64,000 nt of DNA, from assembly GCF_000169375.1 (NCBI RefSeq), contig NZ_AAXY01000011.1, positions 40,438-104,437 on the forward strand, read 5' to 3'. Each line of letters starts with the position of its first letter. Positions within the stretch are counted from its first letter, which is position 1. Source of the stretch: Marinobacter sp. ELB17. Lineage in GTDB: Bacteria; Pseudomonadota; Gammaproteobacteria; Pseudomonadales; Oleiphilaceae. A model generated the notes under the pieces. It did not search any database. It was not told where the DNA came from and saw only the letters and a program-made list of their open reading frames with translations. The position numbers were made by a program, and so were the translations under genes. Positions 52,881 to 61,887 of the stretch are shown in pieces.

Positions 52881-53756
52881 TTAGTGCCGTGCGGTGTGTC
52901 TATAATCCCGCGGTGATTTCCCCATGATTTTCTTGAACAGTCGTGAAAAGTAGTAGGCGTCATCGTAGCCCAACTGGCGGCTTATAGCCGCGAACGGCAG
53001 CGTTGTGCTATCCAGCAACTGGCAAGAGCGCTCCACTTTCAAACGCAAAAAGTGCTGGATGGGTGAAATGCCTGTGCGCTCGCGATAGCGGGTAGCGAAA
53101 TGCGCCGGTGACAAACCAGCCAATTCCGCCAGCTGATCCAGTGTCAGCCTTTGTTCCAGGTTTTCCCGCATGTAATTATTCAACACTTCCAGATCGGGAC
53201 CGGCGTCTTGTTCGCTGTGTTCCGCAATCATGGGTATTGCCGCCAGCAGTTGGCGCAGGCGATTGGCAACGTGAATCAATCCGCTGGTGCGAAAGCCGGT
53301 TTGCCGCACCGACAGCAAACCGTTGAAATCCACCAACAGCCTTGGCTGGCGGCCGATATAAAGCAGCGGTGTTTGCTGGTCGAATCCCATGTGGCCGGTA
53401 AAAGCATCGGCTAACGGGCCGGTGTAATGTACCCAATGAATCGTCCAGGGGTTAGCCGGATCGGCGGTATAACGGTGGCTAGTGCCGGCCGGCAGCAACA
53501 CCAGGTCTCCCGCGCTAACGGTAAACGCTTCGCCATTCACATTAAGAAAAGCCTGGCCATCGCTGCAATAGATCAGCAAATGATCCGCAGGCTGCTCCCG
53601 GTGCATGTGGTGCCCGCTCGCCCGCCGATAGTGGCCGAAAGCGATGGGATAGAGCTCGCGGGTAAGCGGGTGCGAGCTTAGAAGTTGAATACTGGGCTCG
53701 GGTAGCAAGTAGCGCACGCTGTCGGGCGCCGCCGGCCATTGCGACGTTAGGGCCAT
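52881..53756 (-). CDS. mmsR: AraC-family transcriptional activator (MmsR-like)
   Basis: A 291-residue AraC-type regulator with an N-terminal cupin-like effector domain (DLVLLPAGTSHRYTA) and a C-terminal double HTH: LDQLAELAGLSPAHFATRYRERTG (about residues 208-231) and AISRQLGYDDAYYFSRLFKKIMGKSP. It is divergent from mmsA, as mmsR is from mmsAB in Pseudomonas, where it activates valine catabolism in response to valine or 3-hydroxyisobutyrate. The identity rests mainly on this context. Confidence 0.85.
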   Translation of the reverse strand: MALTSQWPAAPDSVRYLLPEPSIQLLSSHPLTRELYPIAFGHYRRASGHHMHREQPADHLLIYCSDGQAFLNVNGEAFTVSAGDLVLLPAGTSHRYTADPANPWTIHWVHYTGPLADAFTGHMGFDQQTPLLYIGRQPRLLVDFNGLLSVRQTGFRTSGLIHVANRLRQLLAAIPMIAEHSEQDAGPDLEVLNNYMRENLEQRLTLDQLAELAGLSPAHFATRYRERTGISPIQHFLRLKVERSCQLLDSTTLPFAAISRQLGYDDAYYFSRLFKKIMGKSPRDYRHTARH

Positions 53757-53779
53757 ATGGAATTCCCGCTTTTCGTGAT

Positions 53780-53815
53780 CGAAAGATAGTCCATTATTGG
53801 CGAAACTTAGTCAAT
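53780..53815 (+). promoter_or_regulatory. AraC-type operator candidate upstream of mmsA
   Basis: CGAAAGATAGTCCAT (53780-53794) and CGAAACTTAGTCAAT (53801-53815) share 11 of 15 bases and are spaced by 21 bp, two helical turns. This is the usual AraC-family half-site layout. A TAGTCT -10 (53838-53843) lies at the position expected for an activator overlapping a weak -35. MmsR is the natural ligand. Confidence 0.6.
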
Positions 53816-53942
53816 CACACGGCCCCAATTACCGTGCTAGTCTGAATGACACGCTTGAGCTAATCAGCACGATAATCCGGCATCGCTCAACATTTGCACA
53901 ACAACAAAACTCTTGATCTACACAACACGCAGGATCCGCCCC

Positions 53943-55436
53943 ATGAAAAATGTCCCTCTGTACCTTGCAGGTGAATTTGTTCAAAGCCAGACCGACAGCT
54001 GGATTGACGTGACCAATCCCGCCACCAATGAAGTCATCGCCAGGGCCCCTAGTACCACGCCTGCAGAGATGCGCAAGGCCATCGATTTTGCGGCTGAAAC
54101 CTTCAAAACCTGGAAAGAAGTGCCAGTGTCAGAGCGGGCAAGGGTGATGCTGCGTTATCAGGCGTTGCTGAAAGAACATCACAATGAAATTGCCGAAATC
54201 CTGGCCCAGGAAACCGGCAAAACGTTTGATGATGCAAAGGGCGATGTGTGGCGCGGTATCGAAGTGGTTGAGCACGCCGCCAACGTAGCGTCGATGATGA
54301 TGGGCGAAACTGTTGAAAACGTGGCCCGCGAAGTCGACACTCATTCCTGGATTCAGCCCTTGGGCGTATGCACGGGTATTACTCCGTTCAACTTCCCCGC
54401 AATGATTCCCCTGTGGATGTTCCCCATGGCCATTGCCTGCGGTAACACCTTTATTCTGAAGCCGTCGGAACAGGATCCCCTGACACCGACACGTCTTGCT
54501 GAGTTGTTCGAACAGGCCGGCGCGCCCAAGGGCGTTTTACAGGTCGTTCACGGTGGTAAAGAGCAGGTAGATACCCTGCTGAACGATCCTGCCGTTAAAG
54601 CGATTTCCTTTGTTGGTTCTGTGCCTGTTGGGCGCTACATCTATGAAACCGGCACCCGCAATATGAAGCGTGTGCAGTCTTTCGCAGGTGCTAAAAACCA
54701 CATGGTTATCATGCCGGATGCCGACAAGCAGCAGGTGCTCAACGCTCTTGTAGGCGCCTCCGTGGGCGCGGCAGGTCAGCGTTGCATGGCCATCTCGGTT
54801 GCGGTATTCGTGGGCGAAGCGCGGCAGTGGATTCCGCAATTAAAAGAAGCGATGACAAAAGTGCGCCCCGGTGCCTGGAACGATTCCGGTGCCAGCTACG
54901 GCCCTGTTATCAGCCCGAAAGCCAAAGAGCGGGTCGAGGCGCTGATCGCAACGGGTGAAGCCCAGGGTGCCCAGCTGCTGCTGGACGGCCGCAATTGCAC
55001 GGTGGACGGTTTGCCGAATGGCAACTGGGTAGGCCCTACACTGTTCGCCGGTGTGACCAGCGAAATGGACATTTACAACGAAGAAATCTTCGGCCCGGTG
55101 CTGTGCTGTTCCGAAGTAGATTCCCTGGGCGAAGCCATCGAGTTCATTAACCGCAGCCCTTACGGCAATGGTACGTCTATCTTTACCGGTTCTGGCGGTG
55201 CAGCCCGTCGCTTCCAGCACGAAATTGAAGTTGGCCAGGTGGGTGTGAATATCCCCATTCCGGTGCCCCTGCCGTTTTTCTCGTTCACCGGCTGGAAAGG
55301 TTCTTTCTACGGTGATCAGCATGCTTACGGCAAGCAGGCCGTGCGTTTCTACACCGAAACCAAAACCGTCACCTCGCGCTGGTTCAGTTCAGAAGCCACC
55401 AGCACCGAAGCCAACTTCTCTATTCAGTTGCGTTGA
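53943..55436 (+). CDS. mmsA: methylmalonate-semialdehyde dehydrogenase (CoA-acylating)
   Basis: Converts methylmalonate semialdehyde to propionyl-CoA in valine and pyrimidine catabolism. The catalytic Cys lies in [11 protein letters not shown] (near 284), the NAD segment [12 protein letters not shown] is near 224, and the C-terminal [16 protein letters not shown] is typical of MmsA. At 497 residues the length is normal. ATG 53943 aligns with the family start; the TTG at 53913 is rejected. It heads an operon with acyl-CoA dehydrogenase, enoyl-CoA hydratase, HIBCH-like hydrolase and mmsB. Confidence 0.95.
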   Translation: MKNVPLYLAGEFVQSQTDSWIDVTNPATNEVIARAPSTTPAEMRKAIDFAAETFKTWKEVPVSERARVMLRYQALLKEHHNEIAEILAQETGKTFDDAKGDVWRGIEVVEHAANVASMMMGETVENVAREVDTHSWIQPLGVCTGITPFNFPAMIPLWMFPMAIACGNTFILKPSEQDPLTPTRLAELFEQAGAPKGVLQVVHGGKEQVDTLLNDPAVKAISFVGSVPVGRYIYETGTRNMKRVQSFAGAKNHMVIMPDADKQQVLNALVGASVGAAGQRCMAISVAVFVGEARQWIPQLKEAMTKVRPGAWNDSGASYGPVISPKAKERVEALIATGEAQGAQLLLDGRNCTVDGLPNGNWVGPTLFAGVTSEMDIYNEEIFGPVLCCSEVDSLGEAIEFINRSPYGNGTSIFTGSGGAARRFQHEIEVGQVGVNIPIPVPLPFFSFTGWKGSFYGDQHAYGKQAVRFYTETKTVTSRWFSSEATSTEANFSIQLR

Positions 55437-55507
55437 TTCGCAGTGGCCCGTCTGTCTGACGCACAAGTTTGCCAGTCAGGCAGGCGGGATACGAGCAGGA
55501 GCCAGCT

Positions 55508-56674
55508 ATGAACTTTGACCTGACTGAAGATCAGCAGGCGTTTCGTGAGGCAGCGCGGGCATTCGCGCAAAAATCCATGGCGCCTTTCGCTGCGCACTGG
55601 GACGAAGAAAGCATTTTTCCAAAAGATGTGCTTCGACAAGCGGGAGAAATGGGCTTCTGCGGGCTCTACACGCCGGAAGCCTTTGGTGGCATGGGGCTTT
55701 CGCGCCAAGACACCGCGGTGATTGTAGAGGAGCTGGCCGCCGCCTGCCCCTCTACTGCAGCCTTCATTACCATTCACAACATGGCGACCTGGATGCTGGC
55801 CAGTTTTGGCACAGACGAGGTCAGGCAGAATGTGGTGCCTACCTTGGCCAGCGGTGAGAAATTGGCGTCTTATTGCCTGACCGAGCCCGGCGCAGGGTCC
55901 GATGCAGCAAGCCTGCGTACCAAAGCAGAACGGGATGGTGACGATTATGTCATCAACGGCAGCAAGGTTTTTATTTCCGGTGCTGGCGCGACCGATGTGC
56001 TGATTTTGATGGCTCGTACCGGCAGCCCGGACAGCGGTGCCAAAGGCATTTCTGCGTTTTTGATTCCGGCGGACGCCGACGGCGTGTCCTATGGCAAGAA
56101 TGAAAAAAAAATGGGCTGGCACAGCCAACCGACCCGCTCGGTCACACTGGAAAATGTTCGGGTGCCGGTCACCAACCGCCTAGGCGCCGAAGGCGAAGGC
56201 TTTGCCATTGCCATGAAGGGCCTCGACGGTGGCCGCTTGAACATTGCCACCTGTTCCCTGGGCGGTGCCCAGGCGGCGTTGCTGCGTGCCCGTGACTACA
56301 TGCACGCCCGCGCCCAGTTTGGCAAACCGCTGGCGGCGTTTCAGGCTCTGCAATTTAAACTGGCGGATATGGCCACCAATCTGGTTGCAGCGCGGCAAAT
56401 GGTGCGCCTGGGCGCGTTCAAATTAGACAACGGCGACCCTGAAGCCACATTGCACTGCGCCATGGCCAAACGTTTTGCCACCGACGTGTGTTTCGACGTG
56501 GTCAACGACGCCCTGCAACTGCACGGTGGCTACGGCTATATTCGGGAATACCCCCTTGAGCGATACCTACGGGACTTGCGGGTGCACCAGATCTTGGAAG
56601 GCACCAACGAAGTCATGCGCCTGATTGTGGCTCGCCGCATTCTGGAGCAGGGCGTCGCGGAAGCGATTCAGTAG
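55508..56674 (+). CDS. acyl-CoA dehydrogenase, probable isobutyryl-CoA dehydrogenase
   Basis: A 388-residue acyl-CoA dehydrogenase. FAD contacts include YCLTEPGAGSDAAS and VFISGAGATDV. The C-terminus has the base Glu in LEGTNEVMRL, unlike the other ACAD of this window. Position inside the mms operon makes isobutyryl-CoA the likely substrate, giving methacrylyl-CoA. GAGCAGGAG precedes ATG 55508. Confidence 0.9.
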   Translation: MNFDLTEDQQAFREAARAFAQKSMAPFAAHWDEESIFPKDVLRQAGEMGFCGLYTPEAFGGMGLSRQDTAVIVEELAAACPSTAAFITIHNMATWMLASFGTDEVRQNVVPTLASGEKLASYCLTEPGAGSDAASLRTKAERDGDDYVINGSKVFISGAGATDVLILMARTGSPDSGAKGISAFLIPADADGVSYGKNEKKMGWHSQPTRSVTLENVRVPVTNRLGAEGEGFAIAMKGLDGGRLNIATCSLGGAQAALLRARDYMHARAQFGKPLAAFQALQFKLADMATNLVAARQMVRLGAFKLDNGDPEATLHCAMAKRFATDVCFDVVNDALQLHGGYGYIREYPLERYLRDLRVHQILEGTNEVMRLIVARRILEQGVAEAIQ

Positions 56675-56708
56675 CGCAAGCCATTCAACATCACATTGCG
56701 GAGATCTT

Positions 56709-57509
56709 ATGAGCGACACACTCGATTTTAAGAGCGATAAGCTGCAACTGGAAAAGCGCGGCCACATTGCCGTGCTGACGATCAGCAACCCACCGGCGAA
56801 CACCTGGACCCGCGATTCGTTGAGTAAATTACAACACACAATCGCTGAATTGAACGCTGACAAAGATATTTTTGCGTTGGTGGTTACCGGCCAAGGCGAC
56901 AAATTCTTCTCTGCCGGAGCGGATCTGAATGCCTTTGCCGACGGCGACATTGCCCGCGCCACAGATATGTCCCGAGCTTTTGGCGCAGCGTTTGCCGCGC
57001 TAACCCACTTCCGCGGCGTGTCCATTGCGGCCATTAACGGTTACGCCATGGGTGGCGGCCTGGAATGCGCGTTGGCCTGTGATATCCGTATTGCTGAAGA
57101 GCACGCGCAAATGGCTCTGCCAGAAGCAGCCGTCGGCCTGCTGCCCTGCGCAGGCGGCACTCAAAACCTGCCATGGTTGGTGGGCGAAGGTTGGGCCAAG
57201 CGCATGATTCTGTGTGGTGAGCGCCTGAAAGCCGACAAAGCTCTCAGCATTGGTCTGGTGGAAGAAGTGGTTCCCACCGGCCAAAGCTTGGCGAAAGCTT
57301 TGGAGCTAGCAGAAGGCGCTTGCAAGCAAAGCCCGTCGTCCATTGCTCGCTGTAAGAATCTGATCATGAACGTGCGCGACGGTCATAACCATGAGGACGG
57401 CTGGCGCTTGGAGCGGGAACTGTTCATCGAGCTGTTTTCTACTGAAGACCAGAAAGAAGGTGTCAATGCGTTTTTAGGCAAGCGAAAGCCGCAGTGGAAA
57501 AACCGCTAA
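56709..57509 (+). CDS. enoyl-CoA hydratase/isomerase, probable methacrylyl-CoA hydratase
   Basis: A 266-residue crotonase. The oxyanion pocket lies in FFSAGADLNAF and GYAMGGGLECALACD; catalytic glutamates sit near GGGLE and ALPEAAVGLLP. In this operon it would hydrate methacrylyl-CoA to 3-hydroxyisobutyryl-CoA. The open frame extends upstream, but ATG 56709 gives the normal crotonase start (MSDTLDF) just after the preceding stop. Confidence 0.9.
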   Translation: MSDTLDFKSDKLQLEKRGHIAVLTISNPPANTWTRDSLSKLQHTIAELNADKDIFALVVTGQGDKFFSAGADLNAFADGDIARATDMSRAFGAAFAALTHFRGVSIAAINGYAMGGGLECALACDIRIAEEHAQMALPEAAVGLLPCAGGTQNLPWLVGEGWAKRMILCGERLKADKALSIGLVEEVVPTGQSLAKALELAEGACKQSPSSIARCKNLIMNVRDGHNHEDGWRLERELFIELFSTEDQKEGVNAFLGKRKPQWKNR

Positions 57510-57542
57510 CGCCAATCCGACACATGGGCCAAAGGATTCACC

Positions 57543-58613
57543 ATGAGTGATCAACCGATTGTATTTGAGCAGTGGCAAACCGCAGACGACGCCGCTATCG
57601 GAGTCGTACGCCTGAACACGCCGCGCTCGCTGAACTCTCTGTCACTGGAAATGATTCGCCTGCTGACGCCGCAGCTGAAAGCCTGGGCTGAAGATGAACG
57701 GGTATGCGCTGTTTGGCTGGAAGCCGAAGGCGACAAGGCGTTTTGTGCCGGCGGCGACATCGTTGCTCTGTATCGCAGTATGACGGAGGCCGGAAGTGCT
57801 GATATCGGCAAGGCGTTCTTCACCGAAGAATATGAACTGGACTACCTGATTCACAGCTACCCCAAACCAGTTGTGTGCTGGGGCCACGGCATTGTGATGG
57901 GCGGCGGCATGGGCATTATGCAGGGCGCTTCCCATCGGGTAGTGACCGAAAGCTCAAAACTGGCGATGCCTGAAACCACCATCGGGCTTTACCCGGATGT
58001 GGGCGGCGGCTGGTTTCTCAATCGCTGCCCCGGCCGCACCGGTCTGTTTTTGGGCCTCACGGGCGCCCGTATGAACGGCGCCGATGCGCTGTTCACCGGC
58101 ATGGCTGATCGTTTTATAAAGCACGATTTGAAAGCTCAGGTGGTTGCCGAGCTGACTCGAGCCAACTGGCAAAGCCGCCATGGCCATGAGGTCGTAGGCT
58201 CGGTATTGCGTCAGTTTGAGCAACAGAGCGCCGATGCCCAGCCTGCTTCACCCGTTCGCGATCACTTTGATGAGATCAACCGCGCCACCGACGCCGACAC
58301 CCTGGAGCAGGCCATTGCCCAGTTGAAGGAACTGGCGTCGGGCGATGGCTGGCTGGCCAAAGCTGTGAAGCCGCTCGCGGCAACGTCGCCGGTGGCTTGT
58401 GCGTTGGTGTGGGAACACATGCACCGCTGCCGCCTGGATGGCTTGAAGCAGGTGTTTGACAAAGAATTGCTGCTGTCCACCAACTGCCTTAGCAAAGGTG
58501 AGTTTGCCGAGGGCGTGCGGGCTTTGCTGATCGACAAAGACCAGCAACCAAGGTGGCGTTACGCCACCCTTGCGGATATCGATAACGATTGGGTTAACGG
58601 CTTTTTTGTTTGA
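57543..58613 (+). CDS. 3-hydroxyisobutyryl-CoA hydrolase (HIBCH-like)
   Basis: A 356-residue crotonase-fold hydrolase, longer than hydratases because of the HIBCH C-terminal extension. The marks are FCAGGDIVALY, HGIVMGGGMGIMQGASHRV, and PETTIGLYPDVGGGWFLNR. It releases CoA from 3-hydroxyisobutyryl-CoA before MmsB acts. It starts 33 bp after the hydratase. Confidence 0.92.
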   Translation: MSDQPIVFEQWQTADDAAIGVVRLNTPRSLNSLSLEMIRLLTPQLKAWAEDERVCAVWLEAEGDKAFCAGGDIVALYRSMTEAGSADIGKAFFTEEYELDYLIHSYPKPVVCWGHGIVMGGGMGIMQGASHRVVTESSKLAMPETTIGLYPDVGGGWFLNRCPGRTGLFLGLTGARMNGADALFTGMADRFIKHDLKAQVVAELTRANWQSRHGHEVVGSVLRQFEQQSADAQPASPVRDHFDEINRATDADTLEQAIAQLKELASGDGWLAKAVKPLAATSPVACALVWEHMHRCRLDGLKQVFDKELLLSTNCLSKGEFAEGVRALLIDKDQQPRWRYATLADIDNDWVNGFFV

Positions 58614-58693
58614 GCTTGTTAGAGCCGCCATGAGCAGGGCACTTAACAGCACTTGACAAAAGAAGCCGCACTAAAACAAAAGAGGGAAATACG

Positions 58694-59581
58694 ATGGCAA
58701 TTATTTCATTTATTGGCCTTGGTAATATGGGCGGCCCAATGGCCAGCAATCTGTTGAAAGCCGGCCACCAGGTCACCGTGTTTGATTTGTCGGCAGACGC
58801 CGTCAGTGCGCTGAAGGCCAAAGGTGCAAGCAGCGCCGACACCGCTCATGAAGCCGTTAAAGGCGCTGAGTGCGTGATCACTATGCTGCCTGCTGGCCAG
58901 CACGTAGAAGCGGTTTATCTGGGCGCTGAAGGCTTACTGGCAGCTCTGCCGGAAGGCACCCTGGTGATTGATTCCTCGACCATTGCCCCGGAAACCGCCA
59001 AAAAAGTAGCGGCGCAAGCCTCAGAGCACAAAGTCCGCTTTCTGGATGCACCGGTGTCCGGTGGCGTCGGTGGCGCAAAGGCCGGCACGCTAACGTTTAT
59101 CTGCGGTGGCTCCGAGGTCGATTACGCGGCTGCCCAGCCCATTCTGCAGGACATGGGCAAGAACATTTTTCGCGCTGGTGAACACGGTTCTGGGCAGGTG
59201 GCCAAAATCTGCAACAACATGCTGCTGGCCATCTTGATGGCGGGCACCAGCGAAGCTCTGGCTCTGGGTGTTAAAAACGGGCTGGACCCAGCCGTACTGT
59301 CGGAAATCATGAAGCAAAGCTCTGGCGGTAACTGGGCGTTGAATGTGTATAACCCTTGGCCGGGAGTGATGGAAGCAGCGCCGGCATCACGCAACTACGA
59401 AGGCGGTTTTTTGGTAAAGCTGATGACCAAAGACCTAGGCCTGGCGTTCGACAACGCGGTGAAAAACCAGGCGTCGATTCCCATGGGCTCACTGGCTCGT
59501 AACCTGTTCTCGCTTCACGCGGGGCAGGGAAATGCAGATCTGGATTTTTCCAGTATTCAGCGGCTTTACAGCCCAGAGTAA
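58694..59581 (+). CDS. mmsB: 3-hydroxyisobutyrate dehydrogenase
   Basis: NAD-dependent beta-hydroxyacid dehydrogenase of 295 residues making methylmalonate semialdehyde, the MmsA substrate. It has GLGNMGGPMASNLLKAGH at the N-terminus, DAPVSGGVGGAKAGTLTF and the catalytic Lys in GSGQVAKICNNMLLA (near 172). It is the last gene of the valine operon. After its stop, 93 bp lead to the facing monooxygenase. Confidence 0.95.
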   Translation: MAIISFIGLGNMGGPMASNLLKAGHQVTVFDLSADAVSALKAKGASSADTAHEAVKGAECVITMLPAGQHVEAVYLGAEGLLAALPEGTLVIDSSTIAPETAKKVAAQASEHKVRFLDAPVSGGVGGAKAGTLTFICGGSEVDYAAAQPILQDMGKNIFRAGEHGSGQVAKICNNMLLAILMAGTSEALALGVKNGLDPAVLSEIMKQSSGGNWALNVYNPWPGVMEAAPASRNYEGGFLVKLMTKDLGLAFDNAVKNQASIPMGSLARNLFSLHAGQGNADLDFSSIQRLYSPE

Positions 59582-59674
59582 ACCAGCAGAGTTTAACGGG
59601 TAGAGAGTATCCGGTAGAGAGCAACCGGCAGGAAATAACCAGGGCTGACCTTTACGGCCAGTCCTGGTGGTTAA

Positions 59675-61492
59675 TCAAGACAAATGATGTACCGATTCCT
59701 GTCCATAAACTGGCGTATCAAGGCCCTCTTTACGCGCTTTCAGCTGCAGCGCCAGATACAGCGAATAATGCCGGGACTGGTGCAGGTTGCCGCCGTGGAA
59801 CCACAGAGCCTTCTGTTGCGTGGGTTTCCACATGTTTCTCAGTTCACCTTCCCACGGGCCTGGGTCTTTGGTGGTGTCCGATCCCATACCCCAACATTTG
59901 CCCACCTTGTCAGCAACTTCTTCAGAAATAATATGTGCCGCCCAGCCGTTCATAGAGCCAAAACCGGTGGCGTAAACAATCAGGTCAGCAGGCAACTCCG
60001 TGCCGTCTGTCAGGGTCACAGAACGTGGGTTGATGTGTTCGATACTGACGCCACTTTTCAGTTTTATCTCGCCGTCTGCGACCAACTCTGACGCACCCAC
60101 ATCAATGTAGTAACCCGATCCCCGACGAAGATACTTCATGAACAGACCAGAACCGTCGTCACCGAAGTCCAGCATAAATCCGGCTTTTCTCAGCCGTCCG
60201 TAGAAATCGGCGTCCTTTTCGGCCACCTGTTGGTAAACCGGAATATGAAAATCAGGCATGATTCGGAAAGGTACAGACGCAAAGGTAAGGTCAGCCTTTT
60301 CCGTTGTCATGCCATCGGCAACCGCCTGTTCCGAATAGAGCCCGCCAAGAACGTCATCCATCAAGGTGTCCGACTTGATGATGTGAGTCGATGAGCGCTG
60401 GATCATAGTCACGTCAGCGCTGTTTTCCCAAAGCGCCGCACAGATGTCGTGAGCGGAGTTATTGGCGCCAAGAATCACGCACTTTTTACCTTTGAAGGCT
60501 TCGCCGCCGGGATGCCGGCTGGAGTGATGTTGCTCGCCTTCAAACGTGTCCATACCTGGAATATCGGGAATATTCGGGATGCCGGACATGCCGGTGGCCA
60601 GCACCAGCTGCTGCGGGCGCAGGGTCACCTTTTCGCCATCACGAACCACGTCTACTACCCACTCTTTACTGGCTTCGTCATAGCGGGCTGCGGTGCATTC
60701 GGTAGAACTCCAATAGTTGAGCTCCATGATTTTTGTGTACATTTCCAGCCAATCACCAATTTTGTCTTTTGGTGCGAAAACGGGCCAGTGATCGGGGAAA
60801 GGTAAATAAGGCAGGTGGTCGTACCATATCGGGTCGTGCAGACACAGGGACTTATAACGGTTGCGCCAGGAGTCACCGGCTTTGGCGCTGCGTTCTATGA
60901 CAATGGTGGGCACGTCCAGTTGCTTCAACCGGGCGGCCAGGGCAATACCACCCTGGCCGCCGCCGATAATGACGCAGTAAGGCTGGCGGCTATAACCTAA
61001 TTCCTGCTGCTCGTCTTGCAGGGTTTCGAGCCAGGATTTACGGGATTTGCTGGCGCCGTGCTCTGCGCCCTTGGCGCGGTGGAATTTGCGCTTCTCCGGA
61101 AATCCCTTCAGCTCCTGCATGGTTGTCAGCAGTGTCCATGCATGGCCGTTGCGTAGGCGCAGATGGCCCTTGCCAATGGCATCAACGGTTTCGAAGGTGA
61201 CCCAGGCGTCGATCACGCCATCCTGTTCGGTCGCCTCTTCGGAAACCTGCCAGTTTGCGGGCTGGGTTCGCTTGGCCGTGGCGCTGAGCATGTCGCGAAT
61301 GGCTCCGCGCCCTTCCATTGTTTTAATATTCCAGGTCATGGTGACCAGGTCGCGCCAGAAACCACCGTCTTCGAACAGATCGGCGGCTTGCGCGGGGTTA
61401 TCCGAATTCAGGGTTTCCTCAAAGCTGTCAAGCCATTGCCGGGCTTGTTGGGTCGCTGTCACTTTGTTCTCAGTCATCTTGGTCTCCGTCAT
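59675..61492 (-). CDS. FAD-dependent monooxygenase with N-terminal NTF2-like domain
   Basis: A 605-residue flavoprotein. Residues about 10-150 form a SnoaL/NTF2-like domain (FEDGGFWRDLVTMTW, and a DAWVTFETVDAIGKGHLRLRN segment). The FAD motif VIIGGGQGGIALAARL is near 175, the FMO fingerprint is FEGEQHHSSRH near 333, and the second dinucleotide motif ILGANNSAHDICAAL is near 353. The C-terminal ATGF motif is in VYATGFGSMNGW near 519. It is FMO/Baeyer-Villiger-like, but its substrate is unknown. ATG 61492 has GGAAGG upstream. A sigma-54 promoter lies before it, with a divergent sigma-54 activator. Confidence 0.85.
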   Translation of the reverse strand: MTETKMTENKVTATQQARQWLDSFEETLNSDNPAQAADLFEDGGFWRDLVTMTWNIKTMEGRGAIRDMLSATAKRTQPANWQVSEEATEQDGVIDAWVTFETVDAIGKGHLRLRNGHAWTLLTTMQELKGFPEKRKFHRAKGAEHGASKSRKSWLETLQDEQQELGYSRQPYCVIIGGGQGGIALAARLKQLDVPTIVIERSAKAGDSWRNRYKSLCLHDPIWYDHLPYLPFPDHWPVFAPKDKIGDWLEMYTKIMELNYWSSTECTAARYDEASKEWVVDVVRDGEKVTLRPQQLVLATGMSGIPNIPDIPGMDTFEGEQHHSSRHPGGEAFKGKKCVILGANNSAHDICAALWENSADVTMIQRSSTHIIKSDTLMDDVLGGLYSEQAVADGMTTEKADLTFASVPFRIMPDFHIPVYQQVAEKDADFYGRLRKAGFMLDFGDDGSGLFMKYLRRGSGYYIDVGASELVADGEIKLKSGVSIEHINPRSVTLTDGTELPADLIVYATGFGSMNGWAAHIISEEVADKVGKCWGMGSDTTKDPGPWEGELRNMWKPTQQKALWFHGGNLHQSRHYSLYLALQLKARKEGLDTPVYGQESVHHLS

Positions 61493-61579
61493 CGTAGCCT
61501 TCCGGTGTTAGATTGTTTTTGTTACCGGGGTGCCTGGCACCCACTGCAGGAATTTATCCTTTCATGACAATCTTCAGGT

Positions 61580-61595
61580 TGCAGCAGGCATGCCA
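61580..61595 (-). promoter_or_regulatory. sigma-54 (-24/-12) promoter for the monooxygenase gene
   Basis: On the minus strand TGGCATGCCTGCTGCA matches the sigma-54 consensus at 13 of 16 positions and has GG-N10-GC spacing. The predicted start of transcription, near 61569, gives a leader of about 77 bases to ATG 61492. It is the promoter expected for control by the divergent activator. Confidence 0.75.
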
Positions 61596-61701
61596 GTTTT
61601 TTTAGAAAACTCTGGGAAATATAAGTTATTGAAAATAATAAAATAAATTTTTTTAACTGTGTGGGGGTTGGGTGTGTGAGCGGATTAGAGAAGGTTTTGG
61701 C

Positions 61702-61747
61702 GTTACACCTGAAACATCGCAGAGTTCAGTGGTGTTACAGGTGTAAC
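61702..61747. promoter_or_regulatory. paired palindromic upstream activator sites
   Basis: GTTACA GG TGTAAC (61734-61747) is a perfect palindrome. GTTACACCTGAAAC (61702-61715) is an imperfect copy 32 bp away, three helical turns, and both lie about 110-150 bp upstream of the -24 element on the minus strand. This is the usual spot for a sigma-54 activator dimer pair; the divergent regulator is the likely ligand. The remaining part of this 395-bp gap (61493-61887) has no gene. Confidence 0.7.
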
Positions 61748-61887
61748 GCAGGGGGCTGTAGAGATTGCCAGTAGAGAGTACTAACGAAGCATGTCGTTAT
61801 GGCGTTGTGGGGTCTATGCTCTTTATTGATTGCCTTTATATCCGTTGTCAACAACAACAAAATGAGCACAGCATCGCGAGGCCTGTT

